DNA of 64,000 nt, taken from Thecamonas trahens ATCC 50062 (lineage: Eukaryota > Apusozoa > Apusomonadida > Apusomonadidae). The stretch spans positions 59,026 to 123,025 of the forward strand of contig NW_013657632.1 of the NCBI RefSeq assembly GCF_000142905.1, in the 5' to 3' direction. The notes under the pieces were generated by a model. The model saw only the letters and a list, made by a program, of their open reading frames with translations. It ran no database searches and was not told the DNA's origin. The position numbers were made by a program, and so were the translations under genes. Shown here in pieces: positions 60,841 through 64,000 of this stretch. Position 1 is the first letter of the stretch. Each line of letters begins with the position of its first letter.

Positions 60841-63696
60841 ATGACTTCACGACGGGGTGGAGGCTCGTCGTCGTTGGGGGGAAATGCAGCGTGGCGTAAC
60901 ATGCATCTGGGTGGAGGGACGGCACTTTCGCTGCATGGCTCGTTCCTGCCGGGTCCTCCGCTGGCGGCGACGACGGGCAGCGCAGGCGTGGCAGCCCACC
61001 CGTCAGGACTGGTGGCAGTGGCGGGCGGGCGAGTGCTCTCACTCAACCAGCCACTGCCGCTCCCACCGCTGAGTGCACCGGCGCCGCTGGAGGGCGTGCA
61101 TGCGGTGGCAGCTGTCTCACTGCGGACGCCCGACCCCCTCGGTGGTCCGCTGGCTTGGTCGCACGCACTGCTCGCTGCGCCGCTTGCGGCTTCACCATCC
61201 ATTGCCGTTGTTGGCATCGACGACGTGCTAGCAGCGGCGGCGACGGCACCGCTGTCATCGTCATCGGCAACCGCACACACAGTCGGGATCCGCGACTCCA
61301 CCTCGCTGCCCGGCGCCCAGCCACGGAGCGTGCTCGGCGGGACTGATGGGCGCGGAAGTGGTGCATCAACGTCGTCACGTCGGCGGAGCCGTCGTGGTGG
61401 TAACTCAAAGCAAGGAAATGATGGCAGCACACTCCCGGCGGTAGCGCCGCGCCTGTGGCTCGAGCCCAGCGGCGGCTCGGAGATGGGATTGTCGCCGTTT
61501 CGGGCTGTGGCGGCTGCACCCGCGCCGCAGGGCACTGATCCGCTCTTTGCCGCTCTTCACGGTGGCACTGTGCTTGTGTGGGCAGTGGGTGATGGACGTG
61601 GAGCACTTCAGGCTGGAATCACTGTTTCCAAAGCGCCAAACCTTTGCGTCGACTGGTCACCGCTCTCGCGCGATGTGCTGGCGGTTGCCGGCGTCTCAGG
61701 CTCGATCAAGCTGGTCGACTTGCGAGCGTCAGAGGGGCTGAGCTGGCGGGCGGCAACAGCGCATGGAGGAAAGTCGGTGACCTCGCTTGCATGGTCGCCT
61801 CTGGTGCCGTCGTGGCTGGCATCTGCTGGCGACGACGGTGCAGTTAGGGTGTGGGACGTTCGGCGGAGTACGCGACCTGTCCTGGATCTTGCCGCAGCGT
61901 CGCTACCCGGCCCACCAACCTGCCTTGCGTGGTCACCCTCGCACGCAGATCATCTCGGGGTCGGCACGCTCGATGGCTCGGTTGCCGTCCTCTCGCTCGC
62001 GCGCCCGCCGCACTTTACGATTGCCGACGCATCGCTCGGGCCGCTCTCAGCCTTTCCAGTCTGCGCGCTTGCTGCAGCTTGTACACTTCCAGAGGCATAC
62101 CATGCAGTCACACTCAGCGGAGAGCTCATCTCATTTGCGCTTGACGAGATGACCTTGGCGGCTCTGGCCGAGCCCGGTGCTGAGGTCGGGCTCGCCCGAT
62201 ATGCTGGATCGGGCAGCGCGAGCGACATTGCTACCGCGGTGTATGGGCGCAAGTTTGACGAGGGGTTCAGGGCCATTGCTGACGGTGCTGCACGGTTGCA
62301 GGCACGACACAGGACAAGCGATGCTGGAGCGCTTCTGGACCTCTGTGTCCCACGCACGGCCCCCGGCGTGTTTGACGAGGGCAATGAGGGCGCGCTGGAC
62401 GACGACGAAGCTCGGGCCGCGTTTGGCTCTGACCTCGTCTCGTTTACCTTTAACGTTCCGCCGAACTTTCCGTCACGAATGGCCTCGCTGCCGTCGCGTG
62501 GAACGCGCGAGGCACTTGCTCGGCTCAACCTCTCGCTGCGGCTGCACTCGTGGGTGGCGGCTGAAGACGTGGCTGCTCTCCTGGGCGCGTTGGACACGAT
62601 TGTGAACGCGACGTCGGAGGCGCTGGCTGGCAAGACGGCGCTCCGCATTCCTGTAGCGACGCTGGTGGACATTGTAGACGTGCTGGCTGCAGCAGGCAAG
62701 CACGTGGCAAGTCTTGACTTTGGCCTTCGGCTGGCGGCCGAGTTTGAGACCCACGGACGATGGCCTGAGTTTGTGCCGCTTGCCGAGGCGCTGCTCACGC
62801 CAACGATCTACGACGCTGAGCTGGCGCCGCTGGGAGGGGCTGATGTAGCAGGCGAGGAGACGCCTGCTGCTGCAAGCTCGTCATCAACGACGACAAGCAC
62901 GCTGCGGCTGCCGACGACGACACAGACTCTCCGCAAGCCGCGCAGTGTGGTTCCGGAGGCACAAGTGGCGGGTGCCGTGTCGCCGCGCAGTTTTCGCGCG
63001 GCCGACGACACCGAGGTGGCCAAGCACACCGTGGCACTGTCGGGAGCGCTCGAGTCTGCCAAGTTTGTGGTCTCACAACTCAAGCTGGAGCGGTCGCTGC
63101 GTCTGGCGCTGGACACGCCCAACTGGGCAGACGCTGTGGTGGATCTTGTCGACTCGTCGGGCGTCCAAGCCCACACTCTGCTCTCAATCCGAGTGCTGGA
63201 GGCGTACCTACAAGCACTGATGATCCGGCAGCAGTCAGGGATGGCGTTTGTGTTTGCGTCGAGAATTGCGCACAAGCTCGCGGACTTTGTGTCTGGCCTC
63301 GCGCTGTGGGCGTACGTGGACAACCACATTGTGCCGGGGCTGGAGCGGGCGGTTGAGCTTGCGGTTGAGCTTGCGGGCGAGAGCAAGGATCCGGACGCGG
63401 TGGTCGATGTTGTCATCGACGTCGTGTACATTGTGTATCAGCTGGAGGAGGCGACGGACAATGCGGCGAGAATTGCGGGATGGATCGACAAGCTCAGCGA
63501 GAGCTTGGAGAACGCGCTCGAGGCACTGTGTATGCAGTCGAGCGAGGCCGAGGAGGAGGCTGTGCTCATCGCGAAGGACCTCATCGAGGACGTGGCGAGC
63601 TTGGCCAAGAATCCACGCGGGACCCGGCCGCACGTGTTCAGCGCAGCGGTGAACGACCTCGTCAACATGCTTGACACGTTTCTGCCGCCGGAATAG
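60841..63696 (+). CDS. WD40-repeat protein with long helical C-terminus
   Basis: 951 aa. The N-terminal half has WD40 blades, clearest at ALHGGTVLVWAVGDGRGA, CVDWSPLSRDVLAVAGVSGS, SLAWSPLVPSWLASAGDDGA-VRVWDVRR and CLAWSPSHADHLGVGTLDGS. The C-terminal 500 residues are alpha-helical and repeat-like (LRIPVATLVDIVDVLAAAGK, LESAKFVVSQLKLERSLRLA, IRVLEAYLQALMIRQQ), with an acidic last stretch. The combination recalls vesicle-coat or intraflagellar-transport WD40-plus-helical proteins, but no specific orthologue was recognised. ATG 60841 begins MTSRRGGGSSS; the frame extends upstream without an ATG. Confidence 0.7.
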   Translation: MTSRRGGGSSSLGGNAAWRNMHLGGGTALSLHGSFLPGPPLAATTGSAGVAAHPSGLVAVAGGRVLSLNQPLPLPPLSAPAPLEGVHAVAAVSLRTPDPLGGPLAWSHALLAAPLAASPSIAVVGIDDVLAAAATAPLSSSSATAHTVGIRDSTSLPGAQPRSVLGGTDGRGSGASTSSRRRSRRGGNSKQGNDGSTLPAVAPRLWLEPSGGSEMGLSPFRAVAAAPAPQGTDPLFAALHGGTVLVWAVGDGRGALQAGITVSKAPNLCVDWSPLSRDVLAVAGVSGSIKLVDLRASEGLSWRAATAHGGKSVTSLAWSPLVPSWLASAGDDGAVRVWDVRRSTRPVLDLAAASLPGPPTCLAWSPSHADHLGVGTLDGSVAVLSLARPPHFTIADASLGPLSAFPVCALAAACTLPEAYHAVTLSGELISFALDEMTLAALAEPGAEVGLARYAGSGSASDIATAVYGRKFDEGFRAIADGAARLQARHRTSDAGALLDLCVPRTAPGVFDEGNEGALDDDEARAAFGSDLVSFTFNVPPNFPSRMASLPSRGTREALARLNLSLRLHSWVAAEDVAALLGALDTIVNATSEALAGKTALRIPVATLVDIVDVLAAAGKHVASLDFGLRLAAEFETHGRWPEFVPLAEALLTPTIYDAELAPLGGADVAGEETPAAASSSSTTTSTLRLPTTTQTLRKPRSVVPEAQVAGAVSPRSFRAADDTEVAKHTVALSGALESAKFVVSQLKLERSLRLALDTPNWADAVVDLVDSSGVQAHTLLSIRVLEAYLQALMIRQQSGMAFVFASRIAHKLADFVSGLALWAYVDNHIVPGLERAVELAVELAGESKDPDAVVDVVIDVVYIVYQLEEATDNAARIAGWIDKLSESLENALEALCMQSSEAEEEAVLIAKDLIEDVASLAKNPRGTRPHVFSAAVNDLVNMLDTFLPPE

Positions 63697-63712
63697 TGAA
63701 ACGAGGCATCCG

Positions 63713-64000
63713 TTACTTGTCGAGAAGCGATTCGTCGACGAGGTTGAGAGTGGTAAAGACAATGCCGAGCAGGCCGCACACGACGCCGACGGCGGCAGCG
63801 ACCCATGTAAAGCCGCGCTGCAGCGACGAGGCCGACGAGCGGCGGGTGATGACCCAGTAGGCGACGGCCGGGATGACGTAGACGATGGAGACGCCGTTGA
63901 TGGAGCCGTTGTAGTCGACGACGACGCCGATGTTGGGCACAACAATGGCAATGCCAGCAAAGAGCAGCGTGGTCACGACGGAAATAATAGAGAGAAGGCG
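63713..64000 (-). CDS. 3' end of an amino-acid/auxin permease-family transporter (AAAP/SLC38-like), partial
   Basis: The gene enters from beyond the right edge; about 95 C-terminal residues are visible. They contain hydrophobic helices with FAGIAIVVPNIGVVVDYNG, SINGVSIVYVIPAVAYWVI and VVCGLLGIVFTTLNLVDESL. The pattern VPN-(I)-x-V-x(4)-G-S-x-(N/S)-x(6)-IPA is the typical tenth/eleventh-helix region of AAAP (SLC32/36/38) transporters. Subfamily and substrate cannot be judged. It ends 16 bp from the convergent WD40 gene. Confidence 0.6.
   Translation of the reverse strand, partial: RLLSIISVVTTLLFAGIAIVVPNIGVVVDYNGSINGVSIVYVIPAVAYWVITRRSSASSLQRGFTWVAAAVGVVCGLLGIVFTTLNLVDESLLDK

Noticed and set aside
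1-64000. tRNA or rRNA genes
   Set aside because: No T-arm GGTTCGAATCC-type sequence with an acceptor stem, and no rRNA block, was found on reading either strand; a covariance-model scan would be needed to exclude divergent forms.

Overview
The window is a dense stretch of nuclear DNA from a GC-rich, gene-packed unicellular eukaryote. It carries eukaryote-only genes (ribosomal protein uS13/RPS18, CCT2, complex III subunit 9, MLH1, a WDR33/Pfs2 polyadenylation factor, a formin) with short spliceosomal introns, most starting GTACG and ending CAG. Several axonemal genes (dynein LC8, a SAXO/FAM154 protein, a probable CFAP141) say the cell builds a flagellum. A bacterial-type glucokinase and the overall style fit a free-living biflagellate such as an apusomonad (Thecamonas-like). 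That placement is inference; no marker phylogeny was possible.

Layout: about 34 protein-coding loci fill the window. Genes mostly alternate strands, so head-to-head promoters (often 100-300 bp) alternate with tail-to-tail ends that touch or overlap. Three convergent pairs share a single CTAG that is the TAG stop of both genes, and two more overlap by 11-12 bp. 1-8000: WDR33, mitochondrial FtsH/AFG3-type protease, STK19-like protein, a novel zinc-finger protein. 8000-21600: RPS18, membrane protein, LC8, IQ protein, F-box/LRR protein, MLH1, CCT2, QCR9/UQCR10, VPS9-domain protein, glucokinase. 21600-28200: AT-rich island, a damaged metallopeptidase gene, a four-TM protein with two START domains, and SAXO. 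28200-45000: two large unrecognised proteins, CFAP141-like, ICMT, a COQ7-like protein lacking iron ligands, a RanBP2-type zinc-finger protein, another unrecognised protein, a secreted TPR protein and a CAP-Gly formin. 45000-64000: a 100-N assembly gap beside an AT-rich tract, a TPR-SGNH protein, a tandem START array, a small basic protein, a membrane-fused cyclopropane-fatty-acid synthase homologue, an ABCA half transporter, a Cu/Zn SOD-thioredoxin fusion, a WD40 protein, and the 3' end of an amino-acid transporter.

There is no operon logic and no mobile element, tRNA or CRISPR array that I can support. The unusual content is (1) rare domain fusions: CAP-Gly+formin, SOD+thioredoxin-like, CFA synthase+membrane domain, 4TM+START+START, TPR+SGNH; (2) an expanding START-domain array with a 768-bp DNA period; (3) extreme tail-to-tail compaction; (4) an exon consisting of only the start codon. 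Four conserved genes each need exactly one missing base to be intact, which looks like homopolymer undercalling in the assembly rather than biology, so frame-dependent claims at those points should be checked against reads.
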